Counted from the first letter of the stretch, positions 1 to 12,028 are shown. The stretch is DNA of 64,000 nucleotides from Hymenochaete sp. R1 (GCA_019400425.1 JAFREE010000102.1:1-64000), one strand, 5' to 3'. The notes: a model not told the origin generated them from the sequence alone. Made by a program: numbers and translations.

Positions 1-57
1 TCTGGAAATAAGTTTAGAATAAATTTCGGAGTTTTAGACAGATATGTCTGTCTCACA

Positions 58-3000
58 TTTCGTTGATGTCTGATGTGATTCGATTCGGATTCGCTTCCTG
101 CTGAGACGCCAGCGTCTGAGCGGCATTTCGTGAACATTCTTCTTTGGCCGAATGAACCGTGTCTCCGTTGCCCCGTGAAATGAGCGTTCCATCAACTTTT
201 CCCCCCGTTAGAACCTTACTGAAAATACAATGCAGCTAGGAACCGCTACGCACTAAAAATGGAAACCTCGACGTTCCAATATCTCAGATCGTCTTTCCTC
301 GGACTGCCCCTCTGATCGATATGGTACCGCCCCCTCCCAACCTTGTCATCGAGGAATTTTAGGAAGACGGGATAGAAGCTCAACTGTGGGAATAGTGTTT
401 CGTCGCTGTTGACTAGGGGGAGTGATTAAGAGGAATAGGCGAGTATCAGTAGTGGCGAAGAAATGTTATGACTTGGCTCACAGATTTTCGCAAGAGCACC
501 GCGAGCAGCAATTTCCTTCGCTCCTTTCTTCGACCTGCCTTTACCTCGACCGAAATCCTGGCCGTTCACTGCGCAATTTGCAAGGAGTAAGAAGCATCCA
601 AGCCTCACCTCGCACTTCTCGGAAAGACAACTTACCTTGACAGATAGCCACGAAATCGAGGAAAACCTCGCCTTGAATGATGTCATAACTCAATTTGGAT
701 ATCGCGCCTTTTTGCTCCAGTTCGTGAAGTGCACTTTGAGCTGCTAATTTCAAGCAAAACCTGGTGAGCCTAGGTGGTCATTCGATGCTATGTTCAAGAA
801 CGTACATTTGTTCTGAAACCTCAATATCGCGTCTAGGATTGGAAACGGCGGAGAAGGTAAGGAATCAATCGTGGGCATAGGAATCTGGATTTGCATTTCT
901 TCTTCGCTGATGCATTCTCCGGATTGTGAAGATGAAGATGAACTCTCGTTCTCCGATGTCTCCAAGTCGGTCTTACTCGATTGCGAGCTCGTGTCGCTGG
1001 CATTGTTTTCGCCGAACTCATAACTAAAGCCTTGTAAGTCAAAGATTCAGATGAGCCATCGTAGTTGGTTTGTATGAAAAATGGTCTCACCAATGCTTCG
1101 GGGTATATAAATATCGATACATAGAGAACCACACATCACTTCCAGAATAAATCAAGTCACTTCGCCGTAGTAACAGTAGTAAGTTATCAGAAGCGAGGCT
1201 GATCTTAGAGAAAGTAAACAAATGGTTATGAATCGCAGAAACTCCAGCTGCTGCTCTTATAATGTATCAGCCACATCGCCAAAAGTATAGACGTTGGAAG
1301 CGGCAGCCATGGCGCACTACGCCAGGTTCAGAAAGTGGTCGTGGTTGAGTCACCTAAATTGAAGCGATAGTCAATGCTATTGTCTGACGCAAGGTGACTC
1401 AAGAAAAAAGATTCAAGTTATTCGTGCGTTTTTGTCTGTGTTAGTCAATGGAATATAACTATAAATATCGTACCAATGTGAGTTAGCCGTCGGCAGACGA
1501 TGAGGAGTTTGGAGTCGTGCTCATTCATGTGACAATTACACTCATCAGAATTCGCTTTTTACTGCATATAGAAATGGATATCGAACTTAATCGAAGTCCT
1601 GGTATCCCGCCGAAATCCGCGTATCTTCTAAGAAACACTCAGCGGAAACGGAAAACCCAGGCCCAGTTCGGTGACGCGCTTAAGCGCTGACGCCAGGACA
1701 GTGCTTGTTTGTTTCCACGCTTTGTCGCGCAGCTCTTTGCAAAGCGTGGGAACGCATTGCTAGCATAGTTACGGAAATTCCAGTAATATTCTGGCATTGA
1801 TATCGCCAGCGATAACAATTAACATGAGTCACTGAACTGGGCCCCAGTAACCTTCGATCGATCGGGACGCGGGTTCTGCGGGTCAATCTATGAAATGATT
1901 GGCTCTCAAGCGTGAGAAAAGGTATAGAAAAAGACTGACTCATTCAAGCTAATTCTCGCAAAGCTGCAGCCGACTTTGTGGCGTCTCTCTTTAAGTTAGC
2001 CCCACAATGCCCATCTTCGTCTACATTCCCCGCTGTGAATTAGAATCGCATGATCCTTGGCAGCAACAACGACACGTTGGACTCAGACGCCGATCTTTTT
2101 CCGACTCAGCGATTCCATCAACAAAGTCGTCGTTATTATCGTATCCAATACACATCCGATGAGTAGCATGGTACTACTCTTCTAAGAAATGCTTTGTATC
2201 TGCGTGCGACATCGGTATTTAATAAGTAAAAATATCCAAAATATCTGCCCTGTTTATCTGTTATCAAGGTATCTCTGAACAGACTATCTGGTAGGGGAAA
2301 ACTTGCAGGGGTCTGTCCAGAGCACGGCGAGAACTTGAAGACGGTGCGTAACTGGTTGTCTCAAATGCATCGCACCAGGCGAAGTACTGTGAAAGGCAGT
2401 CTTCTGCGGGTGAACTCTTCTGGGCCCATCCGCCCCTGAAATCACAAGTTTGAGTTCTAAATGAACAAGACGAATTATGGTCTTCCCATAAAATAAGTTA
2501 GAGATAAGGAAACTTGAAGGAGACATAACACTAGCCTGTGACGCCTCGAATGATCACCGTGACTGCAATGACTGCGGGTACCAAGTAATTGTCTTTCTGC
2601 AACTCGTCAAGGAGGGAGGTAATGCGCGATCTGTAGCCTGGGCTAGCAGATGGAGTTAAACATGAAAATAATAACGCACTTTAGAGCCGCCATCTTCTGT
2701 CGTTTCTTCGTAACAATGGTCCAACGGCATAGGCAACATATCGTAAAGAGTGTCTGCTTATGTTATTTGAAGTCTAGTCCAAGGTACTCTTTGGGGTACG
2801 GAGTATTTGTCACCTCTTTCCCCTTGTTATACAAACAGGGCGGTATTTCGTAGTTGTGATTGCTCCCAAAAGGCACTTGTCCCTAAAAAAAAGTTGCTGT
2901 AGACTACCGGTTACATAGTATATCAACAATTGACTTAGGTTCATCGAGTTTGCCAGCTCACCAAAATTAAACAACCATAAGACTAGATGTTGCTCTTGTA

Positions 3001-3197
3001 AGTTGGCTTGAGATGTACGGATCCGTCATCATTTTCAGGAGTCTATATAAGTTAAACACTGTTGATGAGAAGACAGTCAGTAAACATTTTGGACCAAAAA
3101 CTTGAAAAAGCAGCTTCACGTTCCTAATAACAACTGCACGCCCATTTTTATAGTTGATTTCACAGGATAACGCTGACTTCACTGCCAGTGCAAACAC
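58..3197 (-). pseudogene. decayed tandem copy of the kinase-dsRBD fusion gene
   Basis: This is a broken paralogue of the neighbouring gene at 3326-7001, in the same orientation and exon order. The kinase ATP-lysine segment (AVKSALS) is recognisable near 3190-3100. The coding sequence then jumps straight to the late kinase motif (TYKSNI-stop-SYGCLIL against TYKSDVWAFGCLIL in the intact gene) near 3010-2970, so most of the catalytic domain, including the HGD and DFG motifs, is deleted. The glycine loop and start codon are also absent. The C-lobe end (2880-2690) contains an in-frame stop. The first dsRBD (about 2180-1950) has a stop after HFLEE. The second and third dsRBDs (about 960-60) are well preserved, but a one-base loss after the last intron (near 217) shifts the frame. 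The conserved C-terminal helix (AKEECSRNAAQTLAS) shows that this copy was once coding. A short dsRBD-only product from the preserved 3' half cannot be excluded. Confidence 0.85.
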
Positions 3198-3325
3198 TCA
3201 TTTTAAAACGCATAACCTCATTTCCTCTTTAATACGCATGGCTTATCAGCGCTTCGTCCTGTCATGACAGGCTTTCATTGCCTCACCCATCTCGCACACC
3301 AGCTCCAAATTTGTCAAGGTTCTAA

Positions 3326-6300
3326 TCACTCCATCCCTCGAACACGACTCGGATTCGCTTCCCACCGAGACGCCAGAGCTCGAGCGGCATTTCGTGAACA
3401 CTCTTCCTTGGCCAACTGCGCCGTGTTTCCATTGCCTTGCATTATGAGCATTCCGTCAACTATTTGCCCCATCAGAACCTTCTCTGATAAAAATGTGAAG
3501 TTGCCAGTGGACAATATCACGTACTAAATATATCAACCTCGACGTTCCAAAATCTCAGGTTGTCCTTCCTCGGACTGCCTTTTTGGTCTATGCGATACCT
3601 CTTTTTCCCAACGCTGTTGTCAAGAAATTTTTGGAAAATAGGATAGTATCTGAATTGTGGGAAAAACGATTCATCTTCATTAACTGAGGGAGGCAAGTAA
3701 GCAGAGAGGCCGAGTATCTGCGGCAAGGAGGAAGGCATATCGCATTGCAGCTTACAGAGTTTCTCCAGAGCAATGTACGCAGCAGATTCCTTCGCTTTCT
3801 TCTGTGACTTGTTCCTGCCGTGGCCATAGTCCTGGCCATTAACTGTGTGGTTAACGAACGCGCATACTCGTTAGGCTCGTGCTACGTCGTCTTCAGCTGA
3901 AAGACAACTGACCTTGACACGTAACGCTGAAGTCAGGGCGAACCTCACCCTGATTGATCTTGTAGTTCAGCTTGAATCCGGCGCGCCCCCTCCTCTGCTC
4001 TAGTTCGTGGAGCGCGCTTTGTGCAGCTGTTGCAGACAGACCCAATGAGTAAGGGTAACCTTCGAGATTAGACTAAAGAACGCACACTTATTCTGATATT
4101 TTAACATTGCTTCCAGAATCGGAAACGGCGGGGTTGATAATGCGTCAAGTGAAGACGTTTGCGCCTGTTGTTCTTTTTTAGAGCCATCCTGAGACGACGA
4201 TAAGGCTGACGACTGTGACGGGTTTTGGCTCTCCGATGTATCCAAATCGTTTTCGCTAGACTGCGAATTGGTGTATCTCGTGTTGTAGTCCTTGCAACTT
4301 CGTAACTCATCCTCCGAGCCTGAATAAATGGAGATATAAATTGGTCCTCGTAGACAGGCTTTTACGAGATTCGTACGCACCGCTGCTTCTGGATACAAAA
4401 TGTTCGACCGACGGTGAACAGCACATCTCTGCTTGCATGGATGAGATGACACTGAATCAAATACACGTAGTACTGGAAGTAAATAAGCAGAATGTGGGGT
4501 CAATCATTTGGTGCTAGTTAAGTACACAAACAATGCGCGGCAGCTCGAGTTAAGGCTCCTATAGTTTTTTGGCCATACTACGGAAAGTGTTAGTTATTAG
4601 AGGTATCAGTTACACTGCGCCGAACATATGCAACTCATTTCATAGCCACGTCTACGAAATATGTCGTGGCTGGGTCACATGAAGTTCATAGACCGAGATG
4701 ACAACTGTGACAAGCTGGCCAAACCAATGTCGTTTCTTCGAATCGAAGGAGGGTTCCGACAATTCGCACGTCCACGTCGGCGCTCGTTGTTAGATGGCAT
4801 CTATGATCATTCGAGTTTTTCGAAGGGAGATGACCGCCTCATGTTTGTAATGTTACTGATTCCAAAAATCATAGCATACTGTACATGGAAATGAATATTG
4901 CAGCAGCGATACTCGGCCAAAATCCGCGTATCTAGGAACCACTCAGCGGGAACGGAAAACCGTTTACCTTCTTCAATTGGAACGCGGGCTCCGTGTCTAG
5001 GGAAATAATTTTCAAGAAGTTCAGTTGTCAGACTTGGGAAATATGAAGGAGGCGACTAACTTATTCGGGCTAATGTCCGCAAAGCCGCCAATTTCGTAGC
5101 ACCTTTCTTGGCCCGCGGTGCCCACCCCCGCCCATATTCTTCACCATTCACTAGAATTGTATTAGGTTTGGTAGTACCTAAAACGCGCCGGGCTTACAAA
5201 TGGCAATTCTTTCAACACCGTCAGGGATGTCGACATCGTCATCGTAGTCGATACGCATTCGAAATGTACGACAGTACTCGTTCAAAAAATGTTTTGCATC
5301 TGCGCGCGATATCAGTCTTACCAAGTGGATGCTGCATACGCTCTCACTGACCAGTGTGCATCTCATCGAGATATGTCTGAATAGCCTTTTCAGATGGGGA
5401 TAAGATCCTATTCTGCATACAAGAGGACGACGTGCGACTTGTTGTACTATCGACTGTGAATGTATCCTCCGATGGCGAAGGTGACCTTCTATCGATCAAA
5501 AAGTCTCCCGAATTCCCATAAAACCGTAAAGGGAAACGAGATAGATCATTATCTTTCACAACTGTTATTAATAAATCAAGGGAAGATAGGCTAGGAATAT
5601 CACATACTGGATATATCGCTACCCGACGATGACGCCTGCGACTGCAAAGAGATCGTCTCGACGCCTGCTTGAGCTACGAAACTTTCTTCTTGCAACTCGT
5701 CGTGAAGTGAAGCGATATTCGTTCTGAATACTGGGTTAGACGCCGATGTACAATATCACGCAAAGCACATACTTCAGAGCATCCATCTTCGGTCGTTTCC
5801 TCGGATCGAGTTTCCAACAGAAACAACAACAAAGAGCAGATAACGTTTGTCTGTACCATTCAAAGTCCGGCCTATGACACTCTTTTGGAGGCGGTATTTT
5901 GGGAATTTCTTCCTTCTTGTATAGGCAAATCAGTATTTCGCGATCGCGCTTGTCATAATAAGGTAATTGTCCGGAAAAAAATTGCTGGAAGTCAAGTGAA
6001 TACTATATCATTGGCAACAACTTTTTGTTGACTCACCAGTATCAAACATCCGAAGGCCCATACGTCACTCTTGTAGGTCGGCTTAAGATGGGCGTTATCG
6101 TTGTTGTCGTTTGCAGAGGAGTCACTGGCCAAGATGAGCTCGGGAGCATCAAAGCGACACGCTCGATTTCCGTCATGGGAGCTAGAATCATTCGCGACCC
6201 CATTTTCGTCTAGAATCCTCGAGAATCCAAAGTCACATATAAGCAAGTGGCCGTCATCCGCTACCAGAACGTTGTTCTCCACATCCCATAGATAAGTCTC

Positions 6301-7001
6301 TCACGTCGCTCCATGAAACTCGCTCACTCACTGCCTTCAGATCTCCATGTATCAATTTCTTGGAATGAATATATGCAAGGCCATTCGCGATGTCCTCAAC
6401 CTGACGTTGGATAATAGTTCAGTAGCAGAACATCAGTAGAAGCAAGTATCAGGTACCATTGTACGGATATTAGCTGAAGAATCGCTCCGCGCGAATTTAT
6501 CAGCGGTTCCTCTTTCCATGAACTTCGAGACCAGACTCGGAAATGGTTCATTTTCTAAGCACATAATGCCACAGAACTTGAGGACGTTCAGATGCTCCAG
6601 ACGCAGCCAAATTTTCACCTCTCTTATGAGTTTCTATTTCGAAAAATTAACCGAAAAGGCGATCAATAAATGCTTTGATTCAAAGAGAAAGAGAACTTCA
6701 CCTTCCTGATGACTTCTGCGCGCCCACTTCCGAAGTCGCTCTCAGAGTACAATACTGACTTCACTGCGCAAATGTCTCTTTTCGTTACATTACGTTCCAA
6801 GACATTGCGCGTGGCGCGGTACTTGTGAACAACTCCGTATGTACCTCTGCCAACGCGGTGGTTCGCTTGATTGAAGGGTTTCAGAGCATCTGTGAGATCT
6901 GCGGCTCCCAGCCCCTGGATTTCTTCGCGTAGTAAGGACACGGAGGAAATACGAGCTGTGAGCCCTGCAATACCGGGGGCACGACTGTCTGGAGATAGCA
7001 T
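3326..7001 (-). CDS. protein kinase fused to three C-terminal dsRNA-binding domains
   Basis: Thirteen exons splice by GT-AG introns into about 769 residues. Residues 1-330 form a protein kinase: glycine loop GRGTYGVV, lysine motif CAVKS, a loop of the HGD type (HGDLKANN, keeping the catalytic Asp and the metal-binding Asn), CDFGFS, an APE motif (DAPELI), SDVWAFG and the closing LDPRKRP. All catalytic residues are present, so activity is expected. A Ser-rich linker follows. dsRBD1 lies at about residues 432-495 (HFLNEYCRTF ... KKGATKLAALRTL), dsRBD2 at about 570-640 (ALHELEQ ... NKSQKKAKESAAYIALEKL) and a weaker dsRBD3 at about 670-760 (IFQKFLDNS ... AKEECSRNAARAL). The last exon joins through a GTACGT donor. 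Start ATG at 7001 opens just before the kinase fold. dsRBDs bind RNA duplexes; by analogy with PKR this could be an RNA-activated kinase, which is inference. Its substrate is unknown. The closest relatives in view are the decayed copy downstream and the gene at 12516. Confidence 0.82.
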
Positions 7002-7603
7002 AGAGGGGGAACTCGTATCAATTGTTGCAGTACCGTGAAAGGTAAACGAGAACGAGGTGATTTATATATGCACATCCATCACGCTTCTCAAGGTGAGTGA
7101 GTGTATGTGATGAACGGAGGATGGCTGAAGCTGAAGTTGAATCGAAGATAGCTGAGAGTTCGATCTTAGAAACATGTGTTGTCCCTCATTCAGGACAGCG
7201 GATATGTAACAAACGTATCGCATACAGTTACTTCGAAGAAGCGCCAGTAACGGCATTGCTTCAAAGTTCGAGAGAGGCGCCCGTTGCAGTGTCTATCACC
7301 TTGATGCGCGACCGTATAATGTTCCGAATATGCCATTGGATTCTAATTTTGGCTGGGACTGGTCAGCCTCCTTGTTTATATACAAGCCCTCCTTACGTCT
7401 GGATCTATGCATTCTAGTCCAAGTTGGACCGCATTCCTCGAAGTAGCTGATCACTGTGGGAATCGAGACTGTATTGGGGGCTGACATGCCTAAAAGAGAA
7501 TAAGATTGCCGCCCTTCCTCCCATTTCGTCCCTCCTCGCGTAAACTGCGAGGTCCGGTTCCTTCACAATACTGCCGTCATCCTTGCGATTTCCAACTTCC
7601 GAG
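7002..7603. other. divergent intergenic region, kinase gene / alginate lyase gene
   Basis: About 600 bases separate the start codons of two divergent genes and must hold both promoters. A TATA-like stretch (TTTATATAC) lies near 7374-7382, more than 200 bases before the lyase start. I see no gene here; the short open stretches on both strands have no recognisable features. Confidence 0.5.
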
Positions 7604-9961
7604 ATGAAAACAGTAACCATTTTGGCGCTATTCGCAGTCTGCCTTGACGGCGCACTCGGTAAGTTCGATCGAATCTATTTTCAATATCACAAGAGGCTGA
7701 CGTTTTGCCCTTGTCAGCGGACGGGAATGACTGGATCAATCCCGCATTCGTCGCAAAGAAGAGTGGGGTACAAAATGCGCAGGATCGCATAGTCGCCTAC
7801 GCAAAGAGTCTGGGAAGTAAAGGGCCATGGAGTAAGTCTATTTATCTTCAATCAAACGTGACATACCTTCTCAAAGGGCACAACGCGCAGCGGTATATGG
7901 TGATTCCAAAATTCTTCCCCCCAATGGCGATAAGCTCGACTATTTAAGCTGGGCGCCATAGTAAGCAAAGGCCAGCTTTCTGATCTGGCCATTCTCTAAC
8001 CTTTGTTTAGCCACTGGCCAGATTGCAATTGGTGCACAGGACCACGCTCTCATCTTGGAACCGGTGGAAATCATACAGACTCCAACGGAGCCGACACTAA
8101 CAGCACCGAAAGTAGCACTGGTAGTGACGGCGACGACGGCTATTACGGAGATGATTATGGGGACGGTGAAGATACTGACAATGGCGAAGAGTATGGAGAT
8201 GATGGGCAAGGCGACTCCGGTGATAGCGTCGGCGATACGGCATCGAATGCCAACGAGGATGAAGGCAAAAATACGTTGATAACATTGCCCATTCCAGTGC
8301 CCTCTATCCCTTGGAAACATCGGCGAATGGTGAAGCGTGTTCGCCAAATGATCCATCCTATTCATGCGCGCTCCGTCCTCGGGTCCAGTCTACTCCCGAC
8401 CGTTGAATCAACTGTGGACACGATAGATTTTGCGTTACCGACAGATGCGCCAAACCTAAATGAACCAACAACAACGGACAATGTTGCAAGCGGAACGGGT
8501 GGTGCAGCTGAGAACGCCCGTAAAACCAGCAAGCCTGCTCCAAAACCAAAGACATCGACTCAGAAACGTCCACCAACGAAAACGATGAACAATGATAAAT
8601 GCACACCTTCTCCGTCGAAAAGTCTGGCGCCATCTGCCAGTAAGTTGGTTCCAATTTCTGTGAATTAGGTTGCTGATACTGACAATTATTTGATCGAAAG
8701 CATGGACAACATGCCCATATGTAACCCGCGACGGGAAGCTGAATCCTGATGTACGATCTTTGCCCGGTGTAAACAATATCGTCGCTGTTTCGCAGGCTGT
8801 TATCTATAACGCCATGGCCGCTGTATTCTCCGGGTCTGACTCGTATGCGATGAGTGCGGCGACCTTCGTGAACGCCTTCTTCCTCGACTCAAAGACGGGA
8901 ATGCATCCGAGGATAAACTACGGACAAGTCATCCGTGGGCCGCAAAAGCAGGTGGGCCAGTATCTCGGTGTTCTCGACTTTCGAGGCATGGTTAAGGTCA
9001 TAAACGCCATCGCGATTATGCGAGCAACTAAGTCTCCTTCCTGGACGGGTGCTTTGGACAAGCAAATGGCCTTGTGGACTACGCAGTACGTGAGCTGGCT
9101 CCACTCAAGCTCACAAGGTCAACGAGCGTTGTCCGCTCCGAAGTAAGTACATTTGCGCAGATCAAAGCATGAGCTGACAAATGCCCAGCAATCACGGAAG
9201 TTTCGCCGCCAACCAACTTGCTGCAACTGCTATTCTCGTAGGAAACACGAAGGACGCAACTGCCGCATTGCAATCCTACTTCACAAAGCAATTTCAGGAC
9301 CAAATCGCCGCATCGGGCGAGCAGCCGTACGAAGCAGTGCGAACACGTCCTTTCCATTATCGTTGCTTCAACCTTGAGGCCATGATCGTGAGTTTTGATC
9401 TCTGACACCGCGAGTCGGAGAGCCATCATCTAACCCTTCTTCTAGACGAACGCAAAGCTCGGAGATCAGATCGGTTTGGACTTTTGGGACGCGCAGTCCA
9501 AGTACGGGGCAAACATCCAAAGAGCACTGGATTTCGTTATGACGAAGGGACCCGGTACGGAGGACATCACGGACATCTTTCCTCTCGTCGCGGCAGTGGC
9601 TGCTGCATATGGGGACCCTGTCGGAAAATACGATTCGTACCTCAAGAAAAATGATCCCCGTTACCAGACTGCGCCGTATTACTTCTACAACCAGCCAGCA
9701 GCCCTGTCTCAGGCGCCGACCTCGAAGCACGCAAGGAAGGAGATTCAGCAGAACGAAGATCAACAACACTTCTCAGCGTCAAATACCATCCCGGTGCCGA
9801 CTGAGGCTGCTGCGCCGCTCCCCACTCCAACAATTCCTTGGGAATGTCCCGCAGCGTTTGCGACTGCGACTGAAGTTGAGCTTGATGATGGCGTCTATGT
9901 GACATGCGACGAGTTGAAGTATTTCTATGGGTACGAAGAAACGGCAAAACAGAGTTCTTAG
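7604..9961 (+). CDS. secreted alginate-lyase-fold polysaccharide lyase (PL38-like)
   Basis: Seven exons (7604-7658, 7718-7831, 7891-7960, 8011-8639, 8701-9142, 9189-9387, 9446-9961) give 674 residues with clean GT-AG joins. A signal peptide (MKTVTILALFAVCLDGALA) is followed by the family N-terminus (SWAPYHWPDCNWC), a long variable linker, and the catalytic half with CPYVTRDGKLNPDVR, the NNHGS motif and RPFHYRCFNLEAM. These match the alginate-lyase superfamily (alpha/alpha toroid) as found in basidiomycetes and in PL38 glucuronan lyases; the Asn-His of NNHG and the His/Tyr of RPFHY are the expected active-site region. The likely role is beta-elimination cleavage of uronic-acid polymers outside the cell. 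The linker (about residues 90-285) is unusual: a strongly acidic Asp/Gly/Glu tract, a basic stretch and a Pro/Lys/Ser/Thr tract. The C-terminal tail (after about residue 590) is low complexity. Substrate is not deducible from sequence. Confidence 0.88.
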
Positions 9962-10050
9962 CATGTGGTAGTGCACAGAATAGTTGACATTAATGAGAAT
10001 ATCGTATCAAGTTCATACTCAAACAACCCACATACTGTAGTGCCCTCAAT

Positions 10051-10895
10051 CTATCGTACGAACAACTTTTTGCCCCTAATCGGCCTGGCAGCTCCAACTC
10101 TGCCTGATTCATCCTGGTATTGACGGTAAGCTTCACGTAGATGGTCCGGTGAAAGAGGGCCCGTCTCCCCTCTCCGTTGTTGCACCTTCCGTGCCTTCTC
10201 GACAATTTCTCCAACAAAGACCTTCCCAAAGCCGGCTACAATCTGAGCCACGGGAGCTGAAACTTGGTGTCCCAGTGTAGATTGAATGACCTTGAACGAC
10301 GTCATTGACTTAAAGCAACGACACAGCACAATGAATATGCTCACTTTCCGTACAGCTTGCTTTGGCAAGGCGTTCCGCCGGTACGCTTCGTACCTGTCGT
10401 ACTGGTCGGCGTTGAAGTTATCCATAAGCACTCTGATAGGGAGGTAAGCATTTTCAGAACGACCCATAAGTCCTTGCAAACAAACTTCAGATTGTCCTTT
10501 GTCTGGCTTTGCCACGACAACTGCGCCGAATAGTCGTCATCCGCCATGTCCGGCAAGAGCTCTTCATCTCCTTCTACACCTTCTCCATCGTCGTCGAGAT
10601 TTACCCTTCCTACATTGACTGGCGGTATACCACCAACAGATGTAGGTACATTAATGGACTTTTCGACAGCTAATGGATCCGAGCCATTCGCCTGTATCGG
10701 GGATGCCCATCGGACGTCATTAGAAGGGCCTGCTTGGAGTTCTCCTGCAACAGATGGCACTGTGCTTGCTGCACGAGATTTGCGGCCTCGTTTGCCTTTC
10801 TTCTTCTCGCCGCCAAATGAAATAACAGAGCGATTTGGAGTCGATGCACGAAATGAGGCACCTGCACTTTGTTCGCGAAAATAAGGTGAAGTCAT
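10051..10895 (-). CDS. TAF11: TFIID subunit TAF11 (hTAFII28-like histone fold)
   Basis: Three exons (10895-10486, 10432-10345, 10290-10051) give 245 residues. The N-terminal 130 residues are a disordered, partly basic region (KKKGKRGRKSR) ending in an acidic patch. From about residue 135 the TAF11 histone fold is clear: FNADQYDRYEAYRRNALPK, then VIQSTLGHQVSAPVAQIVAG and FVGEIVEKARKVQ, ending with LSPDHLREAYRQY. TAF11 pairs with TAF13 inside TFIID and contacts TBP/TFIIA at promoters of RNA polymerase II genes. Length and domain position are typical. The start ATG lies only 64 bases from the start of the divergent zinc-finger gene. Confidence 0.93.
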
Positions 10896-10959
10896 CGTGG
10901 TTGAGAGGCAAGAGTCAAATGATGTGCCGCGCTACAGCACCGCTTCAACTAAGACCACG
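10896..10959. promoter_or_regulatory. very short bidirectional promoter/5' leader region
   Basis: Only 64 bases separate the TAF11 start codon (10895, minus) from the first ATG of the zinc-finger gene (10960, plus). The zinc-finger frame stays open leftwards to within a few bases of the TAF11 start but has no upstream ATG. Core promoter elements must therefore lie here or inside the opposing 5' coding sequences. No TATA box is visible. Confidence 0.45.
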
Positions 10960-12012
10960 ATGTCGATGTCACACAGCGGCAGCGGTAGTAGAGAACAGTC
11001 AAAAGAACCTTTTTTGTCGACGACAACTAGCCTCACAAATGACATTGCAACACAATCGGTCTACGAATCTGGCGCTGATACACGCGCAGCGACTCCCGCA
11101 GCCTCGGAGGACGTGAACGTCGAGGACGACTCGGACATTAGAACATGCCTCTGGGACGATTGCAACAGGACATTTGCGCAACACGATGAATTCGTAAAAC
11201 ACTGCGCAGAAGGTTCGTATAATCTATCATTCAACAGACATCGAAATAAATATATGACATTTTCAGTGCACATTGGATCAAGGAAGTCGGTTTACACTTG
11301 CGAATGGACAACTTGTCACCGGAAAGGATCTCAACAAGCATCTCGTTCAGCTCTCGTATCGCACATGAGGGGTCATACAGGCGAGAGACCCTATGTTTGC
11401 TCTGCGCCAGGTTGCGGTTCCTCTTTTACTCGTCAAAATGCTCGGGCAAAACATATGAGACAACAGCACAACAGATTGACATCTCCTAGCTCTAGCGGTA
11501 AACGGCGGACACGCAAAAGGAAACGCGGAGACGAACAAGATACAGAAGGAACTCCTGGTCTGAAGGTCGAGGGCAGTGTCTCAACTGAACTCAGTTCAGC
11601 TGCTTTGCTTCCAAACGACGACGAAGGCGCTAGCGAACGAATACATACAGAAAGGCCAGTGGACGGGACAGGAAGTGCGGTGCTACCTATCCAAGTGTAT
11701 CCAGACGACTTGTCTGAAGCGGTGCCAAATGGGGTACAGGATGAAGAAGAGATCCCTGAACATTTATTAGAGTACTTGGATCCCAGGACTGGAAGCATCC
11801 TTGGACGTTCTCCAGCATTCGTCCAATACATTATCATGAAGGCCAAATATCACTTTGCTCTGGAACAGCACGAACAACTCGTAGAAGAGCTCCGCATCAT
11901 GCGCAACGAAGAACAGTTTGCCCGAGAGCAAAAGGAAGCATTGTTAGATGAGGTAATCTCAGCCCACTTAGGGTACGTTGGGAATAGCGCCTCCTCGAAT
12001 GCCTCTGCATGA
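10960..12012 (+). CDS. C2H2 zinc-finger transcription factor
   Basis: Two exons (10960-11212, 11267-12012) give 332 residues. The middle carries three C2H2 fingers: a first CLWDDC...H finger split by the intron, a second CEWTTC finger ending HMRGHTGERPY (canonical inter-finger linker), and a third CSAPGC finger with KHMRQQH. The C-x4-C spacing resembles GLI/ZIC-type and fungal Zap1/PacC-like fingers. A strongly basic segment (GKRRTRKRKRG) directly follows and probably serves as a nuclear localisation signal. The C-terminal part is acidic and ends in a helix rich in Glu/Gln (LVEELRIMRNEEQF) that may dimerise. DNA target and regulon are unknown. The start is the first ATG in frame; translation of TAF11 runs away from it on the other strand. 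Confidence 0.85.
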   Translation: MSMSHSGSGSREQSKEPFLSTTTSLTNDIATQSVYESGADTRAATPAASEDVNVEDDSDIRTCLWDDCNRTFAQHDEFVKHCAEGSYNLSFNRHRNKYMTFSVHIGSRKSVYTCEWTTCHRKGSQQASRSALVSHMRGHTGERPYVCSAPGCGSSFTRQNARAKHMRQQHNRLTSPSSSGKRRTRKRKRGDEQDTEGTPGLKVEGSVSTELSSAALLPNDDEGASERIHTERPVDGTGSAVLPIQVYPDDLSEAVPNGVQDEEEIPEHLLEYLDPRTGSILGRSPAFVQYIIMKAKYHFALEQHEQLVEELRIMRNEEQFAREQKEALLDEVISAHLGYVGNSASSNASA

Positions 12013-12028
12013 TGCTCAAACTTGTTTA

